DNA from: Robiginitomaculum sp. | Lineage (GTDB): Bacteria; Pseudomonadota; Alphaproteobacteria; Caulobacterales; Maricaulaceae | Direction of reading: 5' to 3' | Length of the DNA: 64,000 bases | NCBI GenBank assembly: GCA_002733605.1 | Contig: NVWK01000011.1 | Span: 310,001-374,000 of the forward strand | In this document: in pieces, positions 1 through 9,047 of the stretch | Layout: the number at the start of each line of letters is the position of its first letter | Numbering within the stretch: the first letter of the stretch is position 1 | Notes under the pieces: model-generated | Seen by the model: only the letters and a program-made list of their open reading frames with translations | Databases searched by the model: none | What the model was told of the DNA's origin: nothing | Program-made: the position numbers and the translations under genes

Positions 1-1244
1 TTAGGGTGGCGGATCGGGCTTTGAACGCGCGGTTTGCAGGTACATATATGGCGTATTTAACGTTAGGAGCGCCAGAAGATACCAAGCCGCTGGATCAGTT
101 TGCGAGTGAGTTGGCGCAAAGCATGCAGGCGCATGAGTTGTTGCCTTTACAAGACATGTCTGCGGGTGTGTCGTCTCTGGTCACCGGAGTAAAAGATCGC
201 CAAGAGCTGATCGAGCAATTGAGCGCCGCCCTCGAGTTGCGGATGGACATTGTGTCCGATGAGGATTGGGATATGTGGGATGATGCCCTGACATGGGTCG
301 GGAGCCAGTTGAGCGCTGGAGAGGTTTTTAAAAGCCCCGAGGTTTTGGAATATATGGGTCAGTTGCAGGATTATTTGCAAGAGACCGGTCTGGTGGGCAA
401 GAGCAATAGTCTTGCGGATGTGGTGAAAACCGTACACCGGGAATTGTTTGCCGGTGACGAGGACGCCTACCGTATTCCGGCCAGTCGCAGGGCGGTCGCG
501 GAAACCCTGATCACCTATCAAAACAGTCACCGTCCGCAGGATTTATGGCATTTTGTCACGCCGGACTACACAAAGACCAATATGTGGTTACAGCTGAAAA
601 GCGGTGACAATCGGGATATGAGTGCTTTGATTGAAAAAGTGGATCAGTTCTTTTTGGACAATCCGGCACCGGACGGTATTGGCTATGGCTGGTTCGGGCT
701 GACGTATATCAATGTGATCTGGCAAGATAAAATGGTTAGCGGTATGGCGAAAGCCTTCATCGGGAGTTTTATCATTGTCTTGGTCATGATGGTGTTTTTG
801 TTCCGCTCTCTATGGTGGGGTATTTTGGCGATGGTGCCGTTGACGTTCACTATCGGGATGATTTACGGGCTGATTGGCTGGATCGGTAAGGATTATGACA
901 TGCCGGTAGCGGTGCTGTCGTCGTTGAGCCTTGGTTTGGCGGTGGATTATGCCATCCATTTCTTGGTGCGAAGCCGTGAAATGCACAAACAGTTCCCGGA
1001 CTGGAAATCCACCAAGGAAGCGGTGTTCGGCGAACCTGCACGGGCGATCACCCGCAATGTGATTGTGGTCGGCGTCGGATTTATGCCTTTGTTGGCGGCA
1101 CCTTTGCTGCCTTACAAAACGGTTGGCGTGTTTATTTCTGCCATTCTCGTTTTGGCGGGCATTGCCAGCCTGACAATTCTACCGGCCCTGATACGGATAT
1201 TCGAAAAGCTATTATTCAAGACAAAAACGGAAAGGACATCATGA
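1..1244 (+). CDS. RND/MMPL-family exporter, C-terminal part (5' end outside window)
   Basis: The frame is open from the first base, so this is the C-terminal portion of a larger inner-membrane transporter. After a periplasmic-looking segment of about 240 residues come four or five hydrophobic helices. They include the LGLAVDYAIHF segment, typical of the sterol-sensing/RND helix of MMPL and hopanoid-type exporters. The stop overlaps the start of the LolA-like gene by 4 nt (ATGA), and a beta-barrel gene follows. This exporter, LolA-like and barrel trio is a recurring arrangement thought to move a lipid or hydrophobic compound to the outer membrane. The substrate cannot be read from the sequence. 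The GTG at position 6 is in frame but is probably not the true start. Confidence 0.85.
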   Translation, partial: RVADRALNARFAGTYMAYLTLGAPEDTKPLDQFASELAQSMQAHELLPLQDMSAGVSSLVTGVKDRQELIEQLSAALELRMDIVSDEDWDMWDDALTWVGSQLSAGEVFKSPEVLEYMGQLQDYLQETGLVGKSNSLADVVKTVHRELFAGDEDAYRIPASRRAVAETLITYQNSHRPQDLWHFVTPDYTKTNMWLQLKSGDNRDMSALIEKVDQFFLDNPAPDGIGYGWFGLTYINVIWQDKMVSGMAKAFIGSFIIVLVMMVFLFRSLWWGILAMVPLTFTIGMIYGLIGWIGKDYDMPVAVLSSLSLGLAVDYAIHFLVRSREMHKQFPDWKSTKEAVFGEPARAITRNVIVVGVGFMPLLAAPLLPYKTVGVFISAILVLAGIASLTILPALIRIFEKLLFKTKTERTS

Positions 1245-2044
1245 TGAAAAACCTAGTGAAAATACTTATTATGTCTGCCTTGTGGGCATTGCCTGCGGTG
1301 GCTCAAGAGACGCCAGATGTGATGGACATTGTCGAGAAGGCCAATCATGTATCCTATTACAAAGGCGATGATGGACGGGCCAAAGTCAATATGCGGATCA
1401 TTGATGCGCAGGGCCGTGAACGGGTGCGGGCGTTTATTATCTTGCGCAAAGACGAAGACACGGCTGACGGCAAGGACGGCAAACAAAAAATGTATGTCTA
1501 TTTCAACAAGCCTGCCGATGTGAAGAAGATGGTGTTTATGGTGGTTAAAAATATGGACCGCGATGATGATCGTTGGCTGTATCTGCCGGCGCTTGATCTG
1601 GTCAAACGGATTGCGGCCAGTGACGAACGGACAAGTTTTGTCGGGTCACATTTCTTTTACGAGGATGTATCGGGTCGGGGTATTGATGAAGACAATCATG
1701 AATTACTAGAGCAGGACGAGACATATTATATTGTCAAAAGTACGCCGAAAGACCCTAAATCTGTGGAGTTTTCCTATTATAAAAACTGGATTCATAAATC
1801 TACATTTCTACCGGTAAAGACCGAATATTATGACGGGTCGGATCAGAAAATCCGCAGTTATACGGCTCTGAAAGTGGATATGATTGCTGGACACCCAACG
1901 GTGACCGCGTCGCGTATGGAAAACCACGAGAGTGGCGGCAAGACCTTGATGAATTATAGTGCTGTGAAATATGATGTGGGTTTGCCGGACGAAATTTTCT
2001 CCGAGCGGTATTTGCGTAAAGCCCCCCGCAAATACTTGAGATAA
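1241..2044 (+). CDS. Outer-membrane lipoprotein-sorting protein (LolA-like, periplasmic)
   Basis: The 267-residue protein starts with a signal peptide (cleavage probably at AVA-Q, near residue 21). It continues as the one-domain LolA-like fold seen in proteins annotated as outer-membrane lipoprotein-sorting protein. Visible family features are the MVFMVVKNMDRDDDRWLYLP strand region and the late KYDVGLPDEIFSERYL segment. LolA-type folds carry lipid in the periplasm. In this setting the partner is more likely the upstream RND exporter than the general Lol pathway. The start overlaps the exporter stop; ATG 1241 and ATG 1244 are both possible. Confidence 0.8.
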   Translation: MMKNLVKILIMSALWALPAVAQETPDVMDIVEKANHVSYYKGDDGRAKVNMRIIDAQGRERVRAFIILRKDEDTADGKDGKQKMYVYFNKPADVKKMVFMVVKNMDRDDDRWLYLPALDLVKRIAASDERTSFVGSHFFYEDVSGRGIDEDNHELLEQDETYYIVKSTPKDPKSVEFSYYKNWIHKSTFLPVKTEYYDGSDQKIRSYTALKVDMIAGHPTVTASRMENHESGGKTLMNYSAVKYDVGLPDEIFSERYLRKAPRKYLR

Positions 2045-2053
2045 GCTGGCAAT

Positions 2054-3400
2054 ATGTACAAACGCCTCCCCATTGTATTCTTGTTGGCTTTTGCCCCGCT
2101 AGCTTATGCGCAAGACGTTGAATTGCCGCAAGGGCTAGAGGGGCTTGGAGATTTCTCAATTTTTGAAGAAGAAGAGGACGAGGGTTTCCCTGTCGATTTG
2201 AGCTGGTCTGTGGAAAGCCGGATTGGATTCCGATTGCAAAATGATGTTCACGAGAAAGACGTGAGCATCGGAGAGGTCCGGTTGCAGTTCGGGCTGACAA
2301 AAGACTTCGATAGTGTGAGCTTTAATTTCGTGACTGATTTCGTTTTTGATCCGGTGCAAGACAATCACGGGATTGATCTGGAAACAGGGCAGGGTTTCAT
2401 AGATATTCGTGAGACGAATATAGTGTTTAGCCCGTTTGAGTTTATGGACGCGAAAATCGGTCGCCAAGTCCTGACATGGGGGACAGGTGATCTGGTGTTC
2501 ATCAACGACTTATTTGCCAAGGATTATAATAGCTTTTTCATTGGCCGTGATGATGAATATCTGAAAGCCCCATCGGACGCGATCAAGACGGCGTTTTTCT
2601 TTGGGGATACCAATGTGGATATTGTGTATGTGCCCCGTTTCGATGCGGATCGTTTTATAGACGGGACGCGCATTTCCTTCTTTGATCGGGCCGGTGGACG
2701 TTTGGGGGGAGATTTAAGCGGGCGGGCAAATCCGGTAATTGCCAATCGTCCAGATCGCTGGTTTAGGGATGATGAACAATCCGTGCGGGTATACCAGTCT
2801 TTCGGGGCGGTCGAGGCGGCGCTGTATTATTATAACGGATATTGGAAAAGCCCTGCGGGGCAAAACCCGTTAACGGGCGCGGCGGAATTTCCACGCCTGC
2901 AAGTGTTTGGCGCGAGCGTCAGAGGGCCGGTTGCCAAAGGGATCGGGTCAATGGAGTTCGGGGTTTATAAAAGTGCGGACGGGGCCGCCGTCAATCCCCT
3001 TGTCCATAATGACGAGTTTCGGTTTCTGATTGGCTATGAGCAAGAGATCGGCACAGAGCTTACGGGTTCCGTTCAATATTATCTGGAACGGCGCGGTGGC
3101 TATGATCAATATGTAGCGAGCTTGCCAAATGGTGCGATTGTAGATGATAAAAACCGGCATTTGTTTACGGTACGGTTGACGAAAATGTTGATGCAGCAGG
3201 ATTTGAAACTGTCCATGTTTAATTTTTATTCCCCCACGGACAAGGACGGATATATGCGGTTTAATGTGTCGTATAAATTGCGTGATAATCTGAAGGTTGA
3301 AGCTGGTGGCAATATTTTTTACGGGCAGGAGCACCATAGTTTCTTTGGCCAGTTCAAAGACAACACCAATATTTACACGGGTCTGCATTACGATTTTTAA
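2054..3400 (+). CDS. Outer-membrane beta-barrel protein of the RND/LolA-like operon
   Basis: The 448-residue protein has a signal peptide (LAYA-QDV) and then an unusual acidic run (FEEEEDEG, residues about 37-44). The rest alternates polar and aromatic residues as in a beta-barrel and ends in a C-terminal phenylalanine (HYDF), the usual Bam signal of outer-membrane barrels. It resembles DUF1302/alginate-export-like porins by its repeated short strands, but I cannot name the family firmly. It lies 9 nt after the LolA-like gene, so it is probably the outer-membrane end of the same export route. The ribosome binding site is weak, which fits translational coupling. Confidence 0.7.
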   Translation: MYKRLPIVFLLAFAPLAYAQDVELPQGLEGLGDFSIFEEEEDEGFPVDLSWSVESRIGFRLQNDVHEKDVSIGEVRLQFGLTKDFDSVSFNFVTDFVFDPVQDNHGIDLETGQGFIDIRETNIVFSPFEFMDAKIGRQVLTWGTGDLVFINDLFAKDYNSFFIGRDDEYLKAPSDAIKTAFFFGDTNVDIVYVPRFDADRFIDGTRISFFDRAGGRLGGDLSGRANPVIANRPDRWFRDDEQSVRVYQSFGAVEAALYYYNGYWKSPAGQNPLTGAAEFPRLQVFGASVRGPVAKGIGSMEFGVYKSADGAAVNPLVHNDEFRFLIGYEQEIGTELTGSVQYYLERRGGYDQYVASLPNGAIVDDKNRHLFTVRLTKMLMQQDLKLSMFNFYSPTDKDGYMRFNVSYKLRDNLKVEAGGNIFYGQEHHSFFGQFKDNTNIYTGLHYDF

Positions 3401-3417
3401 GCGCCCGCTTTCCTATG

Positions 3418-3446
3418 TTGAGAAATATTGCAACCTATGCTATACA
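3418..3446 (+). promoter_or_regulatory. Sigma-70-type promoter for the EEP hydrolase gene
   Basis: TTGAGA (3418-3423), a 17-nt spacer and TATACA (3441-3446) give a good housekeeping promoter, with transcription expected from about 3453. It decides the start of the next gene, because an in-frame ATG at 3428 lies upstream of the predicted transcript. Confidence 0.55.
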
Positions 3447-3517
3447 TAAAATATGTGTGGGGTTCGGACCTTGAGTTCACTCGGGAGCGATTACCCTTGC
3501 CAATTACAGGGGGCTTT

Positions 3518-4519
3518 ATGTCATCATCATTACCTGATTTACGAAATGCGCCTGCGGTGGTGCAGGCTGAAATGGAGGCGTTGCGGGCGGCGCTTGATCT
3601 GGAAGTTCCGGCCAAACGCCTGATTGACCGCAATATTCTGATCGCGACGTGGAATATCCGTGCCTTTGGCAGTTTGACCGAAAAATGGAATACGGGAAAA
3701 GGCGAGAGCCCCAAACGGGATTGGCGCGGCTTGCACGCTATTGTCGAAATCATCAGCCGGTTTGATGTGATTGCGATACAGGAATTGACCGGAGACATGA
3801 AAGCGTTGCGTACGATTTTGAAGACCCTTGGCTCCAATTGGAGTTTTTTGATGACGGATATTACCAAGGGTAAGGATGGTAAAGGCGAACGGCTAGCATT
3901 TTTGTTTGATAAGACACGGGTTAATCTTTCGGGTATGGCGGGGGAGTTGGCAGCGCCTGATGACCCGAAGTTTTTGAAGGACCTTTCCCCAACCAAGCCA
4001 TTTCGCCAATTTGCCCGCACGCCCTATGCGGTTAGTTTTTCGACGGGAACGGATACATTTATTCTCACCACGGTTCATATTTTATTCGGTGACAAGGAGA
4101 AAAACCGGGTCGGGGAATTAACAGCGATTGCAAAATGGATGAAGGACTGGGCGAAACGTTCGAAACGTTGGCATCACAATTTGTTGGTGTTGGGTGATTT
4201 TAATACGGACCGTATTGATAGTCCGGGCTATCAGGCCTTTGCTTCAACGGGGCTGAAAGTGCCCAAAGATTTACACACTGTCCCGCGTACGGTGACGAAT
4301 AAAAATCCGGGTGTTGAAAAATACTATGACCAGATCGCTTGGTTCACAACGGGCCGTAAGGCGCAACTGACCATGTCGTTTATAAAAGCGGGCGGATTTA
4401 ATTTTACGCCACATCTTTTCCAATCCGAGCCGAAATTGACCCCTACGCAAATGTCCTGGCATGTGTCTGACCATTTGCCACTTTGGGCCGAGTTTAAGGC
4501 CTCTCCCCAGCGCTCATAA
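3518..4519 (+). CDS. Endonuclease/exonuclease/phosphatase (EEP) family protein
   Basis: The 333-residue protein carries the metal-dependent phosphoesterase signatures in order: ATWNIRAFG (Asn about 46), an IQEL motif with the metal Glu, LVLGDFNTDR, and the C-terminal SDHLPLWAEF with its Asp-His pair. The family includes DNases, inositol and sphingolipid phosphatases, so the substrate is open. No clear signal peptide is present. ATG 3518 is chosen because AGGGGG lies just upstream and because the promoter lies downstream of the earlier ATG. Its stop abuts the stop of the convergent LytTR gene with no gap. Confidence 0.85.
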   Translation: MSSSLPDLRNAPAVVQAEMEALRAALDLEVPAKRLIDRNILIATWNIRAFGSLTEKWNTGKGESPKRDWRGLHAIVEIISRFDVIAIQELTGDMKALRTILKTLGSNWSFLMTDITKGKDGKGERLAFLFDKTRVNLSGMAGELAAPDDPKFLKDLSPTKPFRQFARTPYAVSFSTGTDTFILTTVHILFGDKEKNRVGELTAIAKWMKDWAKRSKRWHHNLLVLGDFNTDRIDSPGYQAFASTGLKVPKDLHTVPRTVTNKNPGVEKYYDQIAWFTTGRKAQLTMSFIKAGGFNFTPHLFQSEPKLTPTQMSWHVSDHLPLWAEFKASPQRS

Positions 4520-6064
4520 TTATATAAGGGCTTGGCGCACTTGTGGCATAATGCGGCGGCTGACCGGAATTTCTGACCCATCCGTGAGGACAAGAGCGCC
4601 GGTGCCGGAATGGTCACGGGTCAGGGTTTTGATGAAGGCCGTGTTGACAAGGTGGGAACGGTGGACGCGCAAGAATGTGGTGGGCAGGCTGGTCTCCATT
4701 TCGGCCAATGTGGAAGAGTGCAGAAACTCCCGCCCATCGGCTAGAAAAATTTCGGCATATCCGCTGGCCCCTTGACAATGGACAATTTGATCCGTGGAGA
4801 TGCGTTCCATCTTGCCCGCACTTTTTATATTGATCTGGCTGGCCTCTTCGCGTTCCTGGGCTTGACCAAGGGCCAGTTCCAACTGATTGGCGCGAGCTTC
4901 TTCGGCGCGGCGGTTGCGGGTTTCGCGTCTCAAGACAAATGCCTGTTCTATAAATAAAATAAGGAGCAGGCTGGCGACAAGGTAAAAGAAGACCGTATCT
5001 AAGAACTGTGCGCGGAAAAAAATAAGTGCGCCTATGAATGTGAGCAAAGCGAGGAAGACGGCGAAGGCATGTGGTTTACGTTGATAGCTTTGTAACCCCG
5101 TGACAAAAAAGCTTATACACAATGGTATCAACATCGCTATTATTGCCTTTGCATCAAACCCGGAGGCATAAAAAACCCCGACACTGCACAACATTATGGT
5201 GCCTATGAGTATGGCTCCAACATGTTTGATTGCCAGTATATTTAATATGTGAAGGGTGATGCTTAACCCGAAACCGGCTGAGAAAAATGTAATCAGGATC
5301 AGCCTTATATCGTGAACCGGATAGGGATAGGCGGTGAGCCCGCGGTACACTTCGGTCAAGAGTTGTGCGGCTGCGAAGGTACAGATTAGGCAGAGGGTAA
5401 GGTTGTTTTTTCGCTCATATTTTTTACCATTAGCTCCTGTGATTTCGATCAATCCAGCGACACCGAAATAAAGGGCTCCGAGCATAAAAATGCCTAATGT
5501 AATTAATGACGTCCAATAATGTCGTAGTAATGTGTTGGTTGTATTTCCGGCGACATCGATGGCGATATAATGAATTGGGTTTTTTAGTTTTAAAAACCCG
5601 TGATGTGACGAGGCGCGCCATACGATTTCATTGTCGCCTTTTTGAAACAGGGATTGTGCAGGATAAAACACACTGTCCATGCGTCCGGGTATTTCTGTTT
5701 CAGCGTCCAGAGCCGGTGTGCCATTGTGTCCAATATAATGTCCATTGAGATAAAACTCGCTCGCCATTTTTCCCGAGACAAACAGGGCTAGCGGTTCTCC
5801 GTTCGGACCTGTAAGCGCTTCCAGTACAATATTTGTCTTTACCCAAATTAATGTGTTTTGCGGGTCTATGTCAAAACCTCTCACAGTTTTACATGATGGT
5901 GATGAGAAATCAGGTGGTGTGATGTCGCCTGCGCTTGCGGTGCAGACGCGTATATTGTTCGTCTCTATGGGTGTGAACGTGCGTGCGTGTGCGGTTTGTA
6001 GGGCGCTGACAAAGATACATATAGATATGAGTATATATAGAAGTGTGGAGTTGGGATGGTGCAT
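4520..6064 (-). CDS. Membrane-anchored LytTR-family transcriptional regulator
   Basis: The 514-residue protein starts with a signal sequence. An extracytoplasmic domain of about 150 residues follows, then about seven hydrophobic helices (residues roughly 185-385), a short coiled coil (EEARANQLELALGQAQEREE) and a C-terminal LytTR DNA-binding domain (about 415-514). The LytTR part shows the TDQIVHCQGASGYAEIFLADG and FLRVHRSHLVNTAFI segments typical of the fold. The layout resembles a 7TMR-DISM sensor joined directly to LytTR, so an extracellular ligand could control DNA binding without a kinase. A LytTR double site lies just upstream of its start, between it and the divergent hydrolase gene, so autoregulation and control of that gene are likely. 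Confidence 0.85.
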   Translation of the reverse strand: MHHPNSTLLYILISICIFVSALQTAHARTFTPIETNNIRVCTASAGDITPPDFSSPSCKTVRGFDIDPQNTLIWVKTNIVLEALTGPNGEPLALFVSGKMASEFYLNGHYIGHNGTPALDAETEIPGRMDSVFYPAQSLFQKGDNEIVWRASSHHGFLKLKNPIHYIAIDVAGNTTNTLLRHYWTSLITLGIFMLGALYFGVAGLIEITGANGKKYERKNNLTLCLICTFAAAQLLTEVYRGLTAYPYPVHDIRLILITFFSAGFGLSITLHILNILAIKHVGAILIGTIMLCSVGVFYASGFDAKAIIAMLIPLCISFFVTGLQSYQRKPHAFAVFLALLTFIGALIFFRAQFLDTVFFYLVASLLLILFIEQAFVLRRETRNRRAEEARANQLELALGQAQEREEASQINIKSAGKMERISTDQIVHCQGASGYAEIFLADGREFLHSSTLAEMETSLPTTFLRVHRSHLVNTAFIKTLTRDHSGTGALVLTDGSEIPVSRRIMPQVRQALI

Positions 6065-6101
6065 GCGCCTACCGTAGACCGAATTTTTGCACCCGGATAG
6101 A

Positions 6102-6131
6102 ACCGTTTAACAAATATACATGACCGTTCAC
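6102..6131. promoter_or_regulatory. LytTR-type direct-repeat operator
   Basis: Two 9-mers, ACCGTTTAA (6102-6110) and ACCGTTCAC (6123-6131), are separated by 12 bp. As I recall it, the LytTR site consensus is [TA][AC][CA]GTTN[AG][TG] repeated with 12-13 bp between copies. Both 9-mers fit at all but the last position. A weaker third copy (ACCGTAGAC) is at 6071-6079. The site is in the divergent region between the LytTR gene and the hydrolase lipoprotein. Confidence 0.6.
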
Positions 6132-6219
6132 GCAAGGCGGGTTTTTGCCCTTCGTGCTCTCCTTTAAGCTGTTGGCAGATCACAGGTTGTCTGAAACGCC
6201 TGATTTTGGAGATGATATT

Positions 6220-7722
6220 ATGAAACATCAATTGAAGCTATTTCCCCTCATCATGATTGCTTTCGCATATGGGTGTGCAGCTCAAAGTCAGCCGCAAGTT
6301 TCTTTACAAACACAGAATGCGGCGCAAACCCAGCCCGCCGCAATGCTTTCTGAAACCCCCATTGTCTTTGAAGCGCAATCGGGTCAAACGGCTCCGGCTT
6401 TTGAAGGCACATTTAATGTGCCTGAAAACCGTGCGGATCCGAACAGCCGGACTTTAACGTTGCACTATGTGCGGTTCCCGGCAACCGGTGATAAAAAGGG
6501 TGCGCCGATTGTTTATCTGGCGGGTGGCCCGGGCGGGTCAGGTATCCAGACAGCTAAATACCGGCGTCTGCCATTATTCCTTGCCATGCGCGAATTTGGT
6601 GATGTGATCGCGCTGGATCAACGTGGCACGGGCGCTTCAAATGATACACCCGGTTGCACATCTTCGCAAATCGTAGATGTTCGCCGCGATGTATCAGACG
6701 CAGAGTTTTTAAAAATGCATCAGACAGCTTTGAAGGAATGTTTAGAATTTTGGGCACAAGAAAATATTGATGTTCGTGGATATACAACGCCTGAAAATGT
6801 GGCAGATCTTGAGGTTCTGCGCATTCATCTTGGTGCAGACAGGCTGAGCCTTTGGGGGATTTCGTATGGATCCCATATGGCATTGGTGGCGATTAAACAA
6901 ATGGGGGATCGTATTGATCGTGTGGTGATTGCAAGCGCGGAAGGGTTGGCGCAAACTATTAAACAGCCTGCGCGTACGGATGCATATTTTGCGCGTCTAC
7001 AAACGGCCATAAATACACAGCCCTCAGCCAAAGCACAATTTTCGGATATTAATGCCATGATGCGGCGCGTTCATGCGCGTCTGGAGGCGGCGCCTTTATT
7101 GATCCAAATTCCACAAAAAGACGGAGAGGCTGTTGATTATGTTTTGCACCGTCGTGATATGCAACTTGTTGCCTCTGCTATGATTTCTGACCCAGGGCGT
7201 GCGGGACAGCTTCTACAAATTTACGACCAACTTGATAAGGGGAATTCAAATCCGCTGGCAGGTGTATTACAGCGTTGGTATCAACCGGGCAAAGGGATTT
7301 CCTATCGCGTCATGCCTGTCATGATGGATATTGCGTCTGGTATCGGTGCGGATACCCGCAAGATGATCGAGAAACAAGCCGAGACATCTTTGTTGGGTGT
7401 GTATTTAAATGATACATTGGGACTTGTGGATGTTGATCCGTCCTTCGATTTGGGAGACCAGTTTCGTGAAAAACCTGTCTCGGACGTGCCTTTGCTTTTA
7501 CTGACTGGCACACTGGATGGCCGGACTTATATTGAAAGTCAGTACGAGGCGGTTTCTGGCTTAAGCCATGCACAAAAAGTGAGGGTCACAAATGCCGGAC
7601 ATAATTTGTTCATGCTGTCTGCTACCGAGGTGCGCCCGGGTGTGCTTGCGGCTATTCAGGCGTTTATGCGCGGCGGCAGTGTAGATGGCCGTGAAGTGAT
7701 CGCCGAGCTTCCTGAATTTTAA
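6220..7722 (+). CDS. Alpha/beta-hydrolase lipoprotein (TAP/proline iminopeptidase-like)
   Basis: The start is ATG 6220, preceded by GGAG. It gives a lipoprotein signal (AFAYGC, Cys19), so the 500-residue enzyme is probably anchored in the envelope. The hydrolase core shows GGPGGSG (about residue 102, oxyanion region), DQRGTGAS, WGISYGSH with nucleophile Ser215, a late acid in LTGTLDGRT, and AGHNLF with the catalytic His. This pattern fits the S33 / TAP-like peptidases, which release N-terminal residues or tripeptides. It is divergent from a membrane LytTR regulator and shares the LytTR site with it, so the pair may form a sensing-response unit. Confidence 0.85.
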   Translation: MKHQLKLFPLIMIAFAYGCAAQSQPQVSLQTQNAAQTQPAAMLSETPIVFEAQSGQTAPAFEGTFNVPENRADPNSRTLTLHYVRFPATGDKKGAPIVYLAGGPGGSGIQTAKYRRLPLFLAMREFGDVIALDQRGTGASNDTPGCTSSQIVDVRRDVSDAEFLKMHQTALKECLEFWAQENIDVRGYTTPENVADLEVLRIHLGADRLSLWGISYGSHMALVAIKQMGDRIDRVVIASAEGLAQTIKQPARTDAYFARLQTAINTQPSAKAQFSDINAMMRRVHARLEAAPLLIQIPQKDGEAVDYVLHRRDMQLVASAMISDPGRAGQLLQIYDQLDKGNSNPLAGVLQRWYQPGKGISYRVMPVMMDIASGIGADTRKMIEKQAETSLLGVYLNDTLGLVDVDPSFDLGDQFREKPVSDVPLLLLTGTLDGRTYIESQYEAVSGLSHAQKVRVTNAGHNLFMLSATEVRPGVLAAIQAFMRGGSVDGREVIAELPEF

Positions 7723-7741
7723 GGCTTGTTTTGACAAGCCT
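7722..7741. terminator. Hairpin between convergent genes
   Basis: AGGCTTGT (7722-7729) and ACAAGCCT (7734-7741) form a perfect 8-bp stem around a TTTG loop. It overlaps the end of the hydrolase gene and the stop of the convergent lipoprotein gene. There is no real U-run, so it may end transcripts weakly in both directions or protect 3' ends. Confidence 0.45.
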
Positions 7742-8597
7742 ACGGATTTTGCTCTGGATCAATTGTGGTGCGTATGTCAGAGGGTGTTACGCCCGCAAGC
7801 TCCATGAAAATGCCGGACAGGAAGGCATCCAGTGCAATGTCTTTGGCCGTGTTCAGGCCGGGTTTGACGGCAAGGGTGTGGCGGTAATACCAACCCAGGA
7901 CTTTGGCAAATAGATAGACCGAATTGTCTTGGCTTGTGGAGGTCACAGAGACACTGGTTTCGCGGGGCAAAAGCACCTCGCCCGTGGCGCAATTTACCAG
8001 TTCCGATTTCAGTTTGAACGTATCCACCGTGGAGCGGTTACCTGCGTCGAAGTCGGCTTCAAAGCCGCCATCGTCCGCAAAGGGATTGTTGCCTTTAATC
8101 TCGAGACGGGTTTTGTCGTCATAATCCGAGACGGTCACGCTAAGCACATAGCGCCTCACTTTCGGATTTGAAGCTTCGCAACCAAGACCGTTTATGGGCC
8201 GCAGGATGCGAATGCCGGTATTGGCGGTGATCAGGCTGGCCTTGATGCGCGGTGAAGGGAAGTAGCGCGCGCCAAATAGAGGGGCAAGAGATTGCCCGTC
8301 GATTAGGTTTTCGCCGTCCTTGACGATAATCTCGAGCCGTGTACCGGCGCTCTTGGGCAGTTTGCGTTGTATGGCCGCGTTGACATTGGTTTTCATGTTG
8401 GCGGCTTGGTCATGATACAAGCTCGGACCGGGGTGGCTCGGTCGGTAGAGGTTGGGCAAACTTACATTCGGATTTTGCCATTTGGGTGCCAGGTGGGGCG
8501 TCAGTGCGGAAAATATCGAACAGCCGGTGGATAGGGATGTGCAGAGTGCGAGCATTAAAGTGTGTTGTATGCGTTTTGTTGTTATAATAGTGGACAT
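7740..8597 (-). CDS. CsgG-like outer-membrane lipoprotein (candidate secretion channel)
   Basis: The 285-residue protein has a lipoprotein signal (LSTGC, Cys26) and a good ribosome binding site (GGAGAGG). Its second half has the CsgG/HfaB order of elements. A strand ending SVTVSDYDD is followed by FKLKSELVNCATGEVLLPRETSVSV, where the NxxTGEVL turn is shared with curli CsgG. It closes with a helical end containing LNTAKDIALDAFLSGIF. CsgG forms the outer-membrane pore that exports curli subunits, and HfaB does the analogous job for Caulobacter holdfast anchoring. The N-terminal half is not recognisably CsgG, so this is a divergent member. It is the last gene of a three-gene operon after two small secreted proteins. 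Confidence 0.55.
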   Translation of the reverse strand: MSTIITTKRIQHTLMLALCTSLSTGCSIFSALTPHLAPKWQNPNVSLPNLYRPSHPGPSLYHDQAANMKTNVNAAIQRKLPKSAGTRLEIIVKDGENLIDGQSLAPLFGARYFPSPRIKASLITANTGIRILRPINGLGCEASNPKVRRYVLSVTVSDYDDKTRLEIKGNNPFADDGGFEADFDAGNRSTVDTFKLKSELVNCATGEVLLPRETSVSVTSTSQDNSVYLFAKVLGWYYRHTLAVKPGLNTAKDIALDAFLSGIFMELAGVTPSDIRTTIDPEQNP

Positions 8598-8610
8598 GTT
8601 CCTCTCCTTA

Positions 8611-8650
8611 TTTGGGCCTATATTTTGGCCTATATTTTTGGGCCATATTT
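8611..8650. repeat. Three tandem copies of a 13-14 nt unit between two operon genes
   Basis: On the minus strand, AATATGGCCCAAA, AATATAGGCCAAA and ATATAGGCCCAAA follow one another in the 61-nt gap after the stop of the 128-residue protein. They cover most of the spacer and end just before the ribosome binding site of the CsgG-like gene. Confidence 0.7.
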
Positions 8651-8658
8651 GTGCGGTC

Positions 8659-9045
8659 TTAGCGCAGGGTTAGCCTCTGGTTGATGCTAAAGATTTGGCG
8701 GCGGTCAAGGGTCAGCAGATTGACGCTAATGCGCGCGCTGATCGTATTGCCGTGATGCACATAGATAATGATGCGGGTGTTAAGCTTGCGAATATGGCGG
8801 GGCACAATGAGATAGCCCGCATCAAACCCCAAACGCCCCGAGATATGTATAATAATTTTTCTTGAAACGGTACGTTTATGGCCTGTGCCTAAGACGGCGT
8901 CTTTATACATTTTATAAATCTCCCCCGTCATGCCTTTGCGGGCGTCGATCGTAATTGACCGACTTTGTGCAAAGGCCGGGCGGGGGAGAACTAAGCAAGC
9001 GATCGCCGCCAGAACAAATGCGCGTCTGGTGGCGATCATTTTCAT
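8659..9045 (-). CDS. Small secreted protein of the CsgG-like operon
   Basis: The 128-residue protein has a clear signal peptide (LPRPAFA-QSRS, cleavage near residue 26) and a basic, beta-rich mature part of about 100 residues. I do not recognise the family. By position it could be a CsgE/CsgF/CsgH-type accessory factor. The end segment HGNTISARISVNLLTLDRRQ has a faint CsgE-like look, but that is not enough for a call. It starts 2 nt after the stop of the repeat protein, so the two are almost certainly co-translated. Confidence 0.65.
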   Translation of the reverse strand: MKMIATRRAFVLAAIACLVLPRPAFAQSRSITIDARKGMTGEIYKMYKDAVLGTGHKRTVSRKIIIHISGRLGFDAGYLIVPRHIRKLNTRIIIYVHHGNTISARISVNLLTLDRRQIFSINQRLTLR

Positions 9046-9047
9046 GA

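Noticed and set aside
3428..3517. Extended N-terminus of the EEP hydrolase from ATG 3428
   Set aside because: It lies inside the predicted promoter, and a good ribosome binding site marks ATG 3518.
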